DNA of 64,000 nt, taken from assembly GCA_036170535.1 (NCBI GenBank), contig JAVHPJ010000243.1, positions 62,001-126,000 of the forward strand. Direction: 5' to 3'. A model generated the notes under the pieces. It did not search any database. It saw nothing but the letters and a program-made list of their open reading frames with translations, and was not told the origin of the DNA. Positions 24,336 through 32,879 of the stretch are shown piece by piece; position 1 is the first letter of the stretch, and each line of letters begins with the position of its first letter. The stretch comes from SSF53 sp036170535 (GTDB lineage Bacteria; Spirochaetota; Leptospiria; Leptospirales; Leptonemataceae). Both the position numbers and the translations under genes were made by a program.

Positions 24336-24986
24336 ATGGCCCGGTCCCCCTTCTCCCCCGCCGACCTTGATCGCATTGCGCGCGCCGTATCCGGCGCCGA
24401 AGGCTCAACATCCGGCGAGATTGTGCCGTACTTCGTTCAGCGCAGCGACGAATACGATGAAGCCGTGTGGCGCGGCGGCGCTCTGGGGATGGGCCTGGCT
24501 CTGCTGGGCTTTTACCTGTATTTCGAGTTCTCAAATGCGTGGCTGCCGTTTGGACTGAGCGGCGTGGCTGTGCTCACGCTTGTGATCGGCGGTCTGGGCG
24601 TGGCGCTGTCGGTCTTCGTTGCGCCGATCCGCCGTCTGCTCGCCGGTCGGCAATTGATGGAGCGGCGCGTGCATGCCCGCGCCATGGAAGCCTTCGTGCA
24701 GCAGGAAGTTTTCAAAACGCGCGATCGCACTGGCGTGTTGATTTTTATCAGTAATTTTGAACATCAGGTCGTGGTAATCGGCGACACAGGCATCAATGCC
24801 AGAGTTGAAAAGGGCGACTGGCAGGCGGTCGTAAAGCTCGTGACGGACGGCATTCGTCGCAAGCAGGCGGCCGATGGCCTCCTCGCCGCCGTTCAAAAAT
24901 GCGGCGAGCTGCTGCACAAACAGGGCGTTGCGCGCCGCGCCGATGATTCGAACGAACTGGCGGATCGCCTGGTAATAGGCGATTGA
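24336..24986 (+). CDS. TPM-domain membrane protein
   Basis: The 216-residue product has a short N-terminal part (ARAVSGAEGSTSGEIVPYF) that is the first strand of a TPM domain. Two membrane helices follow at about 48-63 and 68-92, then the rest of the TPM-type domain: VFKTRDRTGVLIFISNFEHQ, VVIGDTGI and the C-terminal helix pair. TPM domains (formerly DUF477) are found in membrane-associated proteins of uncertain role. The start at 24336 was preferred over upstream alternatives for family fit. It is followed after 7 bases by a second TPM protein. Confidence 0.8.
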   Translation: MARSPFSPADLDRIARAVSGAEGSTSGEIVPYFVQRSDEYDEAVWRGGALGMGLALLGFYLYFEFSNAWLPFGLSGVAVLTLVIGGLGVALSVFVAPIRRLLAGRQLMERRVHARAMEAFVQQEVFKTRDRTGVLIFISNFEHQVVVIGDTGINARVEKGDWQAVVKLVTDGIRRKQAADGLLAAVQKCGELLHKQGVARRADDSNELADRLVIGD

Positions 24987-24993
24987 GCCGGTC

Positions 24994-26088
24994 ATGTTCA
25001 GAAGCGTGAGCGGAGCCCGGCCGCAGGCCTGGCGCCGGCCGCAATGGTTGCGTCGCTGCGGCGGCGTAGTAAGCGGGTGCGTCGTCGCGCTTTCAGGATG
25101 CACGCTATTCGCTGGCGCCCTTGCAGCCCGCGAGGTTCCCTTTCTCAGCAGCCGCGTCGTCGACCAGGCCCGCCTCCTCAAACCGGCCACCCGGCGCGCG
25201 CTTGAATCGCAACTGGCCGCTTTTGAAAAAGATACTTCCAACCAGGTCGTCGTACTCATCATCGATTCGCTGGGCGGCGAACCGATCGAAGACTACAGTC
25301 TGCGCGTCGTCGAAACGTGGAGGCTCGGTCAGCGCGGGCGCGACAACGGGGTGTTATTTCTCGTCGTCCACAAAGATCGCCAGATGCGGATCGAGGTCGG
25401 CTACGGCCTGGAAGGTCCGCTCCCGGATGCGCTTGCATCGCGCATACTGCGCGAAAAGGTCACGCCCCAATTTCGTTCCGGGCAGTTCGACGCCGGCGTG
25501 CTCGCCGGCGTGCGCGCGATACAGCAGGCGATTCAGGGCGAATACGTCGCCGACCCGGAACATGCGGAAGGCCGCAGCGCGCTTGAGATTTTCAAAGCCT
25601 TTGTCTTTCTGTGGTTCGTTGCCTGTATTTTGTTCTTTCCGCTGCGCACAGCCCTGCGTTCCACAAGCGGGCCCGCTTGGTTCGCCTTCAGTCTCTTGAA
25701 CCCGCTGTTTTCCGGCGCGCTTGTTCTGCCGCTCGTACTCGCGTTCTCGGAAGCCTGGGCGGAAGTCGCAAGCGCGGCGTCCGGCGTTCTCCTGGCTGCC
25801 GCGCTTTTTGCTGTAAAGTTTGCGTGGCAAAAACGTCGCCAACTTGCGCGCGCCAGCGAACGCGGCGAATTGGAGCCGCAATCCGAACTCGGAAATCGCC
25901 TGGCCGATGCAGCTGACTGGCTCAGTTCCAGCGACTCCAGGAGTTCCTCTTTGGGGAGCGGATCCTCAAGTTCAAATGACTCCAGCAGTTCGAGCGACTC
26001 CAGCAGCTCCTACGACTCCGGCTCGTCCGACTCATTCAGCGGCGGAGGCGGCGACTTCGGGGGCGGCGGCGCCTCAGACTCCTGGTGA
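24994..26088 (+). CDS. YgcG-like TPM-domain protein with Ser/Gly-rich tail
   Basis: The 364-residue product has a signal or anchor near residues 20-45. Its TPM domain (VVDQARLLKPATRRALESQL, VVVLIIDSLGGEPIEDYSLR, NGVLFLVVHKDRQMRIEVGYG) is followed by two or three membrane helices at about 193-275 and a cytoplasmic or periplasmic tail. The last 60 residues are almost all Ser, Asp and Gly, ending in GGGGDFGGGGASDSW, the tail typical of YgcG proteins. Such proteins often sit beside lemA, which is not here. The gene ends inside the convergent MFS gene (15-base overlap). Confidence 0.88.
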   Translation: MFRSVSGARPQAWRRPQWLRRCGGVVSGCVVALSGCTLFAGALAAREVPFLSSRVVDQARLLKPATRRALESQLAAFEKDTSNQVVVLIIDSLGGEPIEDYSLRVVETWRLGQRGRDNGVLFLVVHKDRQMRIEVGYGLEGPLPDALASRILREKVTPQFRSGQFDAGVLAGVRAIQQAIQGEYVADPEHAEGRSALEIFKAFVFLWFVACILFFPLRTALRSTSGPAWFAFSLLNPLFSGALVLPLVLAFSEAWAEVASAASGVLLAAALFAVKFAWQKRRQLARASERGELEPQSELGNRLADAADWLSSSDSRSSSLGSGSSSSNDSSSSSDSSSSYDSGSSDSFSGGGGDFGGGGASDSW

Positions 26089-27489
26089 CATGGCGCGCGC
26101 TTTGAGCAGCGCGACCACTCGATCTTCGTCTTTTTCCATGGTAAACATCATCCCGAGCCAGACCAGGGCGCAGGGAATCCAGCAACTGATCGCCAGATTG
26201 TAGGCCAGCATGTCGGAACCGGCGAGCAAGAATACGCCGATGATAAACGGACCGAATCCCGCGCCGATTTTGTCAAACCACGCAAAAAACGCAAATGCCG
26301 ATCCGCGAATTTCCGGCGGGTTCACGTTAATCAGTATCGCCCGCACGTTAACGCCGGCCATACTCACGACCAGGCCGCCTACTATTGCGACAACCAGCAG
26401 AAACGCAAGGCTGGATCCCTCGTAGTTGACAAAGATATACCCGGGAATGGTTCCGATCAGCACCGTGAATGCGCCGAACAACGGCAGATACTTACGATTG
26501 CGCGCGTACGCCAGTCGGCCCAGATAGCCGCCAATGAAGCCGCCGAAGATGCTCGACCCGCCGAAGGCGAGCGAAAGAAAGACGGCGTCCTGCACGCTCC
26601 AACCTTTTGTCTTTTCGTAAAGGTCGACCATGTATACGAAAAAGAAGCCCCAGGGGACCATGCCCGGCACGCCTTGCATCAGCGCGAGCAGGTTGGTCTT
26701 GTTTGAAAAGATGGCGCGCACATCCGCACGAGTAATCCGGCGATGCGCCTCGTGTTCCAGCAATTGCGCCTGCTGCTCCGGACTCAAATCATCGAGGGCC
26801 GTCTCGGCCGAACCGCGCTGCGGCGAATTGCCGAACCAGAGATACAGGAACGCCAACGGAAAGGACGGCAGAGCCATTATAATAAAGCTCCAGCGCCAGC
26901 CCGGCAGGCCCAGATAACTTTCATGCGCCAGCGCCCCGGCGAGAATTTGTCCGGCGCCCACGCCCAGGCCCATTGCAGTTTCCAGCCAACCGGCCGCAGC
27001 GGAACGATTCGGCGCGCGAAAGTAGTCGCCAATCAGCGAAAACAAAATCGGATAAAAGCCGCCGAGACCGACGCCTGTCAGAGTCCGCAGCGTTAGAAAG
27101 GTCCAATAGTCCGTCGCAAAGGCGGTGCCTAGACAGCTCAGTTCGCCCAGAATGACTGCAGCCACGAGCATCCGTCGGCGATCATAGATGTCGCTCAGCA
27201 CCCCGATCAGGATGGCCATAAAGCCGCCGACCGGAAAAAAGAAAAGCGCCGGCAGGGAGCCGATGTACCAGCGATACTCGGCCTCGTCGTGAAAACCGAA
27301 TTCCGCGCCAATCCGGGAAAGGTTAGGAGCCAGCAACTGCTGATCGCCAAAGAGAAAAAATGAAATCGCAATTACGGAGAAGAAAGAGTACCAGGTGCGA
27401 CCGCCGCGGCCCTGCAAATCGCCCAGGCCCAGGCCCGCCAGGAGTCCGCCTTTTTCCATGTAAACGCCGCTTTCGCCCGTTGATTTCAT
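26074..27489 (-). CDS. MFS transporter, Spinster-like
   Basis: This 471-residue membrane transporter has about 12 hydrophobic segments. The MFS loop signature is GVLSDIYDRRRMLVAA between helices 2 and 3, and GVGLGGFYPILFSLIGDYF follows in helices 4-5, as in Spinster/hexuronate-like MFS members. A longer cytoplasmic loop near residues 225-255 is rich in Glu and Gln. Its substrate cannot be named from sequence. The start at 27489 follows GGCGAGCG; ATG at 27459 is an alternative. The gene is downstream of mnmE on the same strand by 37 bases. Confidence 0.9.
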   Translation of the reverse strand: MKSTGESGVYMEKGGLLAGLGLGDLQGRGGRTWYSFFSVIAISFFLFGDQQLLAPNLSRIGAEFGFHDEAEYRWYIGSLPALFFFPVGGFMAILIGVLSDIYDRRRMLVAAVILGELSCLGTAFATDYWTFLTLRTLTGVGLGGFYPILFSLIGDYFRAPNRSAAAGWLETAMGLGVGAGQILAGALAHESYLGLPGWRWSFIIMALPSFPLAFLYLWFGNSPQRGSAETALDDLSPEQQAQLLEHEAHRRITRADVRAIFSNKTNLLALMQGVPGMVPWGFFFVYMVDLYEKTKGWSVQDAVFLSLAFGGSSIFGGFIGGYLGRLAYARNRKYLPLFGAFTVLIGTIPGYIFVNYEGSSLAFLLVVAIVGGLVVSMAGVNVRAILINVNPPEIRGSAFAFFAWFDKIGAGFGPFIIGVFLLAGSDMLAYNLAISCWIPCALVWLGMMFTMEKDEDRVVALLKARAMSPGV

Positions 27490-27526
27490 TGTTTCGCTCG
27501 CCGCCCGTTTTCAGGCCAGCGCAGCC

Positions 27527-28921
27527 CTACTTACCAACGCAGAATATCGAAAAAATTCTGCCCAGAATTTCCTCCGCGTCAATGCGGCCGGTGATGGCGC
27601 CCGCGTGCTCCAGGGCGCGGTCAATCTCCAGCGCCGTGATTTCATCCGGCGCGCCCTGGGCCCAGAGCTCGAGGACCCGCTCGAGCGCCGTTTGAATATG
27701 TAAAAAATGAAAGCGATGCCGGTCTTCCAGCAATAGCACGTCCGGGGCCGCCGTGGCGCCAAGCAGGAGTTCGCGTAGAATTCGACGCAGTTCATCAACG
27801 CCGGCCCCGGTAGCGCAAGAAATCGCCACGCTGCGATCGGATCCGACCTGGTCGCGATACGCCGCGCGAACGTCCGCTACGTCGATTTTGTTAAAAACAT
27901 GCACTACGACCGGAGCGTCTTCCAAATGCGGAAAGGCGTAGGGCGGCAGCGCGCCATCGATAACGTGCAGAATGATCTGGCTGCGACGCATGGTCTCGCG
28001 CGAAAGGCGCACGCCCTGTTCTTCAATCACGTCTGTTGCATCGCGCAGGCCCGCTGTGTCCACCAGGCGCAATTCTGCGCCCTCAAACTGGATCGTCTCG
28101 GCCACATAGTCGCGCGTGGTGCCGGCGATCGGCGAAACAATCGAACGATCCCAGCCCAGCATGCGGTTCATCAAAGACGACTTGCCCGCATTGGGTGCGC
28201 CGACTAATGCGGCCTGGAATCCGTGACGCAGGCGTTCGGTTTCGCGCCCGCGCCGCAACAGTTCTTCAATCTGAGCGATCAAATCGCGCACCCGCGCCTG
28301 ACGCGCTGCGCGCGATTCAAAGGTCAGGTCTTCGGTGGAAAAATCAACTTCGGCCTCGGTTTCCGCTTTCAGGTGAATCAGCGCGGATCGAAAGCGAGCG
28401 GTGAGTCTCGTAAGCTCTCCGTATAAATTCTTACGACTGGCCTCGAGTTCCAGCTCGCTGCGCGCCGTGACCACGCGGTGCACCGCTTCCGCGCGCGTGA
28501 GATCCATTCGACCGTTCAAGTAGGCGCGGCGCGTGAACTCGCCCGGACCTGCCGGCCGAAGCGAGCGCCCTTCCGTCACGCTCGCGGACAACATGGCTTC
28601 GATCGCCTTGCGCAGGAGCAGCGGATTACCGTGCAGAGAAATTTCGGCGGAGTCTTCGCCCGTGTAGGAAGCGGGCGCGGCGAAGAATACAACCAGCGCT
28701 TCGTCAATCGGCGCGTTCAGGGCGTCAACAACGCGGCAGAAAATCGCGCGACGCGGCGCGGCGGCAAAATCGGGCGCAGCATCGGCGGAATGTTTCAGAC
28801 AATGCCGCGCCAGAATAGCCAGAGTCTCCGGTCCGGAGAGACGCAGGACGCCGATCGCCGCCGACCCGGGGGCCGTCGCCGCAGCTATCACTGTGTCTCC
28901 GTCGGACCAGAGCGCGGACAT
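27527..28921 (-). CDS. mnmE: tRNA-modification GTPase MnmE
   Basis: MnmE with MnmG installs the aminomethyl-type modification on wobble uridine of certain tRNAs. The 464-residue product has the N-terminal tetrahydrofolate-binding domain (ATAPGSAAIGVLRLSGPE), the helical domain and an inserted G domain. The G-domain signatures are GAPNAGKSSLMN, TAGLRDATD and NKID. The C-terminal Cys-x-Gly-Lys (FCVGK) is the conserved catalytic-tail motif. The start was set at MSALWSDGDTVIAAA. It is the last of the leftward origin-proximal genes. Confidence 0.97.
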   Translation of the reverse strand: MSALWSDGDTVIAAATAPGSAAIGVLRLSGPETLAILARHCLKHSADAAPDFAAAPRRAIFCRVVDALNAPIDEALVVFFAAPASYTGEDSAEISLHGNPLLLRKAIEAMLSASVTEGRSLRPAGPGEFTRRAYLNGRMDLTRAEAVHRVVTARSELELEASRKNLYGELTRLTARFRSALIHLKAETEAEVDFSTEDLTFESRAARQARVRDLIAQIEELLRRGRETERLRHGFQAALVGAPNAGKSSLMNRMLGWDRSIVSPIAGTTRDYVAETIQFEGAELRLVDTAGLRDATDVIEEQGVRLSRETMRRSQIILHVIDGALPPYAFPHLEDAPVVVHVFNKIDVADVRAAYRDQVGSDRSVAISCATGAGVDELRRILRELLLGATAAPDVLLLEDRHRFHFLHIQTALERVLELWAQGAPDEITALEIDRALEHAGAITGRIDAEEILGRIFSIFCVGK

Positions 28922-28958
28922 CAATTCGCAAACGTCGCAGGCCGCCTGTTGCGACCAA

Positions 28959-29804
28959 TCAGCGACGATTGCCGATGTCGTCGTCTGCGAGTTCCTCTTC
29001 TTCCTCGACGTGAACACGGTTGCCAATGTTCTCGTCGATGACCGCTTCCTCTTCCGTCGCCGGAGCGCGATTAAACCGCGACTCGTCGTCGCGTGCCGGC
29101 GCAGACGCGCCGCGTCCGCCGCCGTTACGTGAACGCTTTTCGCCCGCCGGAGCGGCCCCGCCGTTTTTCTTGCGTTCGACTGGAATCACGCGCACGCGCT
29201 TGTAAACGCCGTTGCCGTCCGATTCCGTATAAACGCGATCGTCCTTTTCCAGCGTAAGGTGGATGATCCGTCGCTCGTACGGGTTCATATAGTTCAGAAG
29301 AACCGGACGTCCCGTACGCGCCACGCGATCGGCCATGCGTTGCGCGAGCCGGGTCAGACTTTTCTGACGCCGCTCGCGATACGCTTCCACATCGACCATG
29401 ATTCTGCGGCCGCTCTTGGTGCGCGTATTAACAATCAAGTTCACCAGGAACTGGATTGCGTCCAACGTGCGGCCATGCTTGCCGATCAGATAGCCGGTGT
29501 CCTTTGAACCCAGCTCAATGTAGTAGTTGTCTTCGCGTTCGCCGGTCTGCTGGATCCACGCATCAATGCCCATCTTACGTACGATGGTCAATAACACGCC
29601 CCGTGCATGAACTTCGAACGACGTCTCGTCTTTGGGCAGCGCGCGCACAACGCCCGCGTCCCGTTTCACAAGCCGCATCAGCCCGGAAGTCTGGCCGATC
29701 GCTTCAAACTCTAACTCATCTTTCTTCGCGCCGAGCAATTCGAGGGCTTCCGCTTCCGCCTCGGCGCGACCCTTGCCCTCGATTTCGAGTATATAGTAAC
29801 CCAT
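28959..29804 (-). CDS. jag: Jag/KhpB-like RNA-binding protein
   Basis: Jag (SpoIIIJ-associated, also KhpB) is a cytoplasmic RNA-binding protein whose gene usually follows yidC. The 281-residue product has the N-terminal Jag domain (YYILEIEGKGRAEAEAEALELLG), a KH domain with GYLIGKHGRTLDAIQ, and an R3H domain with MNPYERRIIHLTL. A C-terminal extension of about 75 residues is basic, then very acidic (VEEEEELADDD), and is unlike typical Jag. The gene sits in the order yidC-jag-mnmE seen near many origins. Confidence 0.95.
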   Translation of the reverse strand: MGYYILEIEGKGRAEAEAEALELLGAKKDELEFEAIGQTSGLMRLVKRDAGVVRALPKDETSFEVHARGVLLTIVRKMGIDAWIQQTGEREDNYYIELGSKDTGYLIGKHGRTLDAIQFLVNLIVNTRTKSGRRIMVDVEAYRERRQKSLTRLAQRMADRVARTGRPVLLNYMNPYERRIIHLTLEKDDRVYTESDGNGVYKRVRVIPVERKKNGGAAPAGEKRSRNGGGRGASAPARDDESRFNRAPATEEEAVIDENIGNRVHVEEEEELADDDIGNRR

Positions 29805-29860
29805 GGAGATCTCCTGATTTACAGAAGGAATACGTTATCGCCGGGACCGATCTCCGGATC

Positions 29861-31867
29861 TCAGCGACTGGTCGGCGCTGGTTCGTCTTTGGAGAGCTTG
29901 TTGGTGGCAAGCTGCCAGACGATCGCCAGAATGTTCTGCACTGTCCAATAAAGCGTAACGCCGCTCGGGATAGTCCAGAAGAAAAATAACATCATGACCG
30001 GCATCATGTACATAATCATCTGCTGCTGCTTGTCCGCCACGACGGTGGTAAAGCGCTGCTGGAGGACCTGGGAGCCGGCCATCACCAGCGGCAGGATATT
30101 AATGCTCCAGCCCAGGTAGGGCAAATGACCGATCGTGTCCGGCGTGGACAGGTCCGTGATCCAGCCGATAAACGGACTGCGCCAGAGTTCCACGGATTCC
30201 GAGAAGGCGGAATAAAGCGCTATAAAGACCGGCATCTGGATCAACATGGGCAGACAGCCCTTCATCGGATTGATGTTGTATTTTTTGTACAACTCCATCA
30301 TCCGTTTCTGCTTTTCGGCCGGATCATCGGCGAACTGCTCATTAATGCGGTCGAGTTCGGGCTTCACCTCGGTCATGCGCTTCATGCTCTTGGCCTGCAT
30401 CTGGTTCAGCGGCCAGGTGATGAGCTTGAAGGCGACGGCGATGATAATAATACACCAGCCATAGTTGCCCACGTAAACATAGAGCCAGCGCATGACCCAG
30501 ATAATGCCGTCGCGGATTTTGGAAAAGATCGCAAGAAAGCTGGAGCTGTAGATGACGGTGCGGGCGTGTTCGTTAAACCCGGTGACGCCAAACTCCGCAG
30601 CCATCAGGTCCGGTTTCTGAAACTGATGGTTTTCGTCGTTACGCAGGCCAACATACACCTTGTTGTCGATGATCATTGCGTCCGCGCGGCGCTTCTGCTC
30701 GGCGAGCACGGGGGCCCGGTTGCCGGTCTCTGCGGAAGCCAGTGCGCCGCCAGCGACCGTCAGTCGATTTACCGAACCCAGATCAAGCGGCTGTTCTCCT
30801 GCAGGCGCCAGCTTGAAGCTGTCAAATATCGCCGTGAATGCATTTTTGCCCGTCGGGTCTTCCTGGTTCGCGTACGCCAACCCGTCCGGACGATTCAGGG
30901 CGTTGACGCCGTCGTTCATGAATTCCGTGTAGGCGAAGAAATAGCGGCTCTTCGCTCCCAGCAATTCCAGACTGTCGGGAAATTCATTTTGCCAGGTGTA
31001 CTGACCGGCTTTATCCACGCGTCCGCAGCCCAGCGGATTTGCACAGCCGGCCGAACCGCCGCCCGCCGCATTCAGTCGCGTCTGCAGCTCGTTGTTATAT
31101 CGATAAAAGCGTCCGTACGCGTACAGCGCAGGATTGTCGCCCGGCGGAGGCAGCGGGCCCAGATCGCCAAAGGGTTTAAAATAGATCGGCGCAAGGTTTG
31201 CAGCGCCGCCCCAACGAAATTCCTTCTTCTCGACGTTGCGAATCGCCGTAATCTGCCGAAAGTAGTTTTCTTCCGGCAAAAAACGAAAGATTTTAATCAG
31301 TTCCAGGCGGTGACCGTTGAGCGTTAAGGGCAGGCTGAAGCGCACTTCCTGCACGCCGGTCTTTTCATCGCGCGAAACGCCGTCGAGCTTGAAGGCCGCA
31401 TTGTTTAAGGGCGGATTCGCCAGCTGTTCGCCGTACGGTCCGTAATAATAGAGGTGCGGCTGGAAGTCCATGCCGGCGCCGCGCGTAACTTCGAGAGCGC
31501 GCTGCTCAATCGCCACTGGATCGTCAGTTTCCGCGAGCACCTGCGCGGGCAGAGTAAATTCGTCGTGCTCTTTGAGATAAAGCGCCGTGACGCGGCCGCC
31601 GCGCGTGGATAACCGCGCATACAGGTGTTTCGAATCAATATTAATGATGCGACCCGCGTCATTGGCCGGCAGGGACGCGAATTGGAAATTCGCCAGTCCG
31701 CTGGTTTCCTGCTCCGCGCGCTGTTGCTCTTGCGTCTGCTGGGGCTGCGGCTTCGGTTTCTCCGGCGCAAACCAGGTTTGAAATACGATGATCGCCAGCG
31801 CGCCAACGAGGAAAATCGGCAAAAGCGAGCTTAAAGAACCCAGCGGGCTTTGTTCTTTATTTTCCAT
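29861..31867 (-). CDS. yidC: Membrane protein insertase YidC
   Basis: YidC inserts proteins into the inner membrane, alone or with SecYEG. The 668-residue product has the N-terminal membrane helix (LLPIFLVGALAIIVFQTWF), a Pro/Gln-rich linker and a large periplasmic domain of about 400 residues. The conserved C-terminal five-helix core includes WPLNQMQAKSMKRM and GCLPMLIQMPVFIALYSAF. A long periplasmic domain is the Gram-negative type. Its start overlaps the end of yidD by 11 bases. Confidence 0.97.
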   Translation of the reverse strand: MENKEQSPLGSLSSLLPIFLVGALAIIVFQTWFAPEKPKPQPQQTQEQQRAEQETSGLANFQFASLPANDAGRIINIDSKHLYARLSTRGGRVTALYLKEHDEFTLPAQVLAETDDPVAIEQRALEVTRGAGMDFQPHLYYYGPYGEQLANPPLNNAAFKLDGVSRDEKTGVQEVRFSLPLTLNGHRLELIKIFRFLPEENYFRQITAIRNVEKKEFRWGGAANLAPIYFKPFGDLGPLPPPGDNPALYAYGRFYRYNNELQTRLNAAGGGSAGCANPLGCGRVDKAGQYTWQNEFPDSLELLGAKSRYFFAYTEFMNDGVNALNRPDGLAYANQEDPTGKNAFTAIFDSFKLAPAGEQPLDLGSVNRLTVAGGALASAETGNRAPVLAEQKRRADAMIIDNKVYVGLRNDENHQFQKPDLMAAEFGVTGFNEHARTVIYSSSFLAIFSKIRDGIIWVMRWLYVYVGNYGWCIIIIAVAFKLITWPLNQMQAKSMKRMTEVKPELDRINEQFADDPAEKQKRMMELYKKYNINPMKGCLPMLIQMPVFIALYSAFSESVELWRSPFIGWITDLSTPDTIGHLPYLGWSINILPLVMAGSQVLQQRFTTVVADKQQQMIMYMMPVMMLFFFWTIPSGVTLYWTVQNILAIVWQLATNKLSKDEPAPTSR

Positions 31868-32129
31868 GACTGATCGGGCCTCCGCGCCCGCTATGATTAC
31901 AGCCCGACGCTCCTATTTCAGGAAGGACCGGATCAAAGTAACCCTGCGAAAAGGGATTACAACGTAGAATACGCCAGACCGCCTTGCCAGCGGCCCGAAA
32001 GAAGCCAAAATGCTCAAAGCATTCGATGGCGTAAACGGAACAAGTGGGGTAAAAGCGGCATTGCCCGCCGATGACTTTGCCCAGGCTCGCCTGGTAGAGG
32101 CGGATCAGAGCGATGGCGAGTCGATTCAT
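31857..32129 (-). CDS. yidD: Membrane protein insertion efficiency factor YidD
   Basis: YidD helps YidC-mediated insertion and is usually encoded between rnpA and yidC. The 90-residue product shows the family core CRFYPTCSVYAIECFEHFG and ILRCNPFSQGYFDP, including the conserved Cys and Pro residues. It is a short membrane-associated protein with an amphipathic N-terminus. The start overlaps the rnpA stop (TGATG), and the end overlaps the yidC start, indicating translational coupling. Confidence 0.96.
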   Translation of the reverse strand: MNRLAIALIRLYQASLGKVIGGQCRFYPTCSVYAIECFEHFGFFRAAGKAVWRILRCNPFSQGYFDPVLPEIGASGCNHSGRGGPISHGK

Positions 32130-32494
32130 CAGGGCTTCATCTTCTGACCGAGCAGGCCGGCCCGGTCCAGCGCGCGACGCAATCGTCGGCTGCGCTCGCC
32201 CGGCGGCGCCTCAGCAAAATCGCGGCGCGGAAGTATGGCGATCCAGAATCCCGGCAAAAGCAGGGGTACGATCGGATCCAGGGCCTCGCGCGTGATTCGC
32301 TTCAAGCGGTTCCGCTGTACCGGTCGGCCGTGCTTTTTAGAAACGCAGACTGCAACTCGCGAAGGTCGGGCTTCCTCGCCGGAGACCCGCAGAATTCCGA
32401 GCGAGCGTTCGCCAGCATACTCGCCCCGGGCAAAAAGCCGCTCAAAGCGCGTATGGCCGGCCAGCACAGCGGCCCGAAACCTCGCCGTGCCCAA
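32129..32494 (-). CDS. rnpA: Ribonuclease P protein component
   Basis: RnpA is the protein subunit that supports RNase P RNA in maturing tRNA 5' ends. The 121-residue product has SRVAVCVSKKHGRPVQRNRLKR, which contains the RNR-box that binds RNA, and a downstream ARG/helix region (REALDPIV). It starts with TTG, 3 bases after the rpmH stop. The rnpB RNA is not in the window. Confidence 0.95.
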   Translation of the reverse strand: MGTARFRAAVLAGHTRFERLFARGEYAGERSLGILRVSGEEARPSRVAVCVSKKHGRPVQRNRLKRITREALDPIVPLLLPGFWIAILPRRDFAEAPPGERSRRLRRALDRAGLLGQKMKP

Positions 32495-32497
32495 ATC

Positions 32498-32653
32498 TTA
32501 CTTTTTGAAGACCTGATCGGAGACCGTCAGACGGTTGCGGCCCCTGGCGCGGCGGTTGTTCAGCACTTTGCGGCCGCCTTTGGTCGCCATGCGGGCGCGG
32601 AAGCCGTGCGTCCGAATCCGTCTCGTCTTGGATGGTTGATAGGTGCGTTTCAT
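32498..32653 (-). CDS. rpmH: 50S ribosomal protein L34
   Basis: This is a small, strongly basic ribosomal protein of 51 residues with the family signature MKRTYQPSKTRRIRTHGFRA, followed by VLNNRRARGRNRL. It is the first gene of the leftward rpmH-rnpA-yidD-yidC-jag-mnmE block. The start at 32653 is fixed by the MKRTYQPS sequence; the longer open frame upstream has no L34 similarity. Confidence 0.98.
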   Translation of the reverse strand: MKRTYQPSKTRRIRTHGFRARMATKGGRKVLNNRRARGRNRLTVSDQVFKK

Positions 32654-32778
32654 TGTCGGACCATACGCCTGCGCGTGTTCCGGCAAGGATTGAACGAGCG
32701 GATGCTGAGTCAACAGGAAATCCCGGAAATGCACGCGCCGGGCGACGGAGAATCCACCCGAAGGTGAAAGGTATTTTT

Positions 32779-32797
32779 CCGCCTCAGTCGGAGGCGG
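32779..32797. promoter_or_regulatory. Hairpin in the rpmH-dnaA divergent spacer
   Basis: CCGCCTC (32779-32785), AGTCG, then GAGGCGG (32791-32797) pair perfectly in the 226-base spacer between rpmH and dnaA. A T-run lies on the wrong side for a rightward terminator. TTGACT at 32808-32813 reads toward dnaA and could be a -35 element, but no clear -10 follows. The spacer must contain the promoters of both blocks. Confidence 0.3.
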
Positions 32798-32879
32798 TCC
32801 GACAATTTTGACTTGAAGGCGTCGGAGAGCGCACGGTTAGTTCCGCTCTGTTACTCTGACTCGAGCTCAGGATTTTCCG

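Noticed and set aside
25900..26080. Ser-codon repeats as a microsatellite or repeat array
   Set aside because: It encodes the Ser/Gly-rich tail normal for YgcG-like proteins and has no fixed repeat unit.
30125..31327. 400-codon open frame opposite yidC
   Set aside because: It is antisense to the well-supported yidC and has no protein-like motif; high-GC genes often leave open antisense frames.
31604..31612. CGTGGATAA (DnaA-box-like) inside yidC
   Set aside because: A single one-mismatch match within a coding region is expected by chance.
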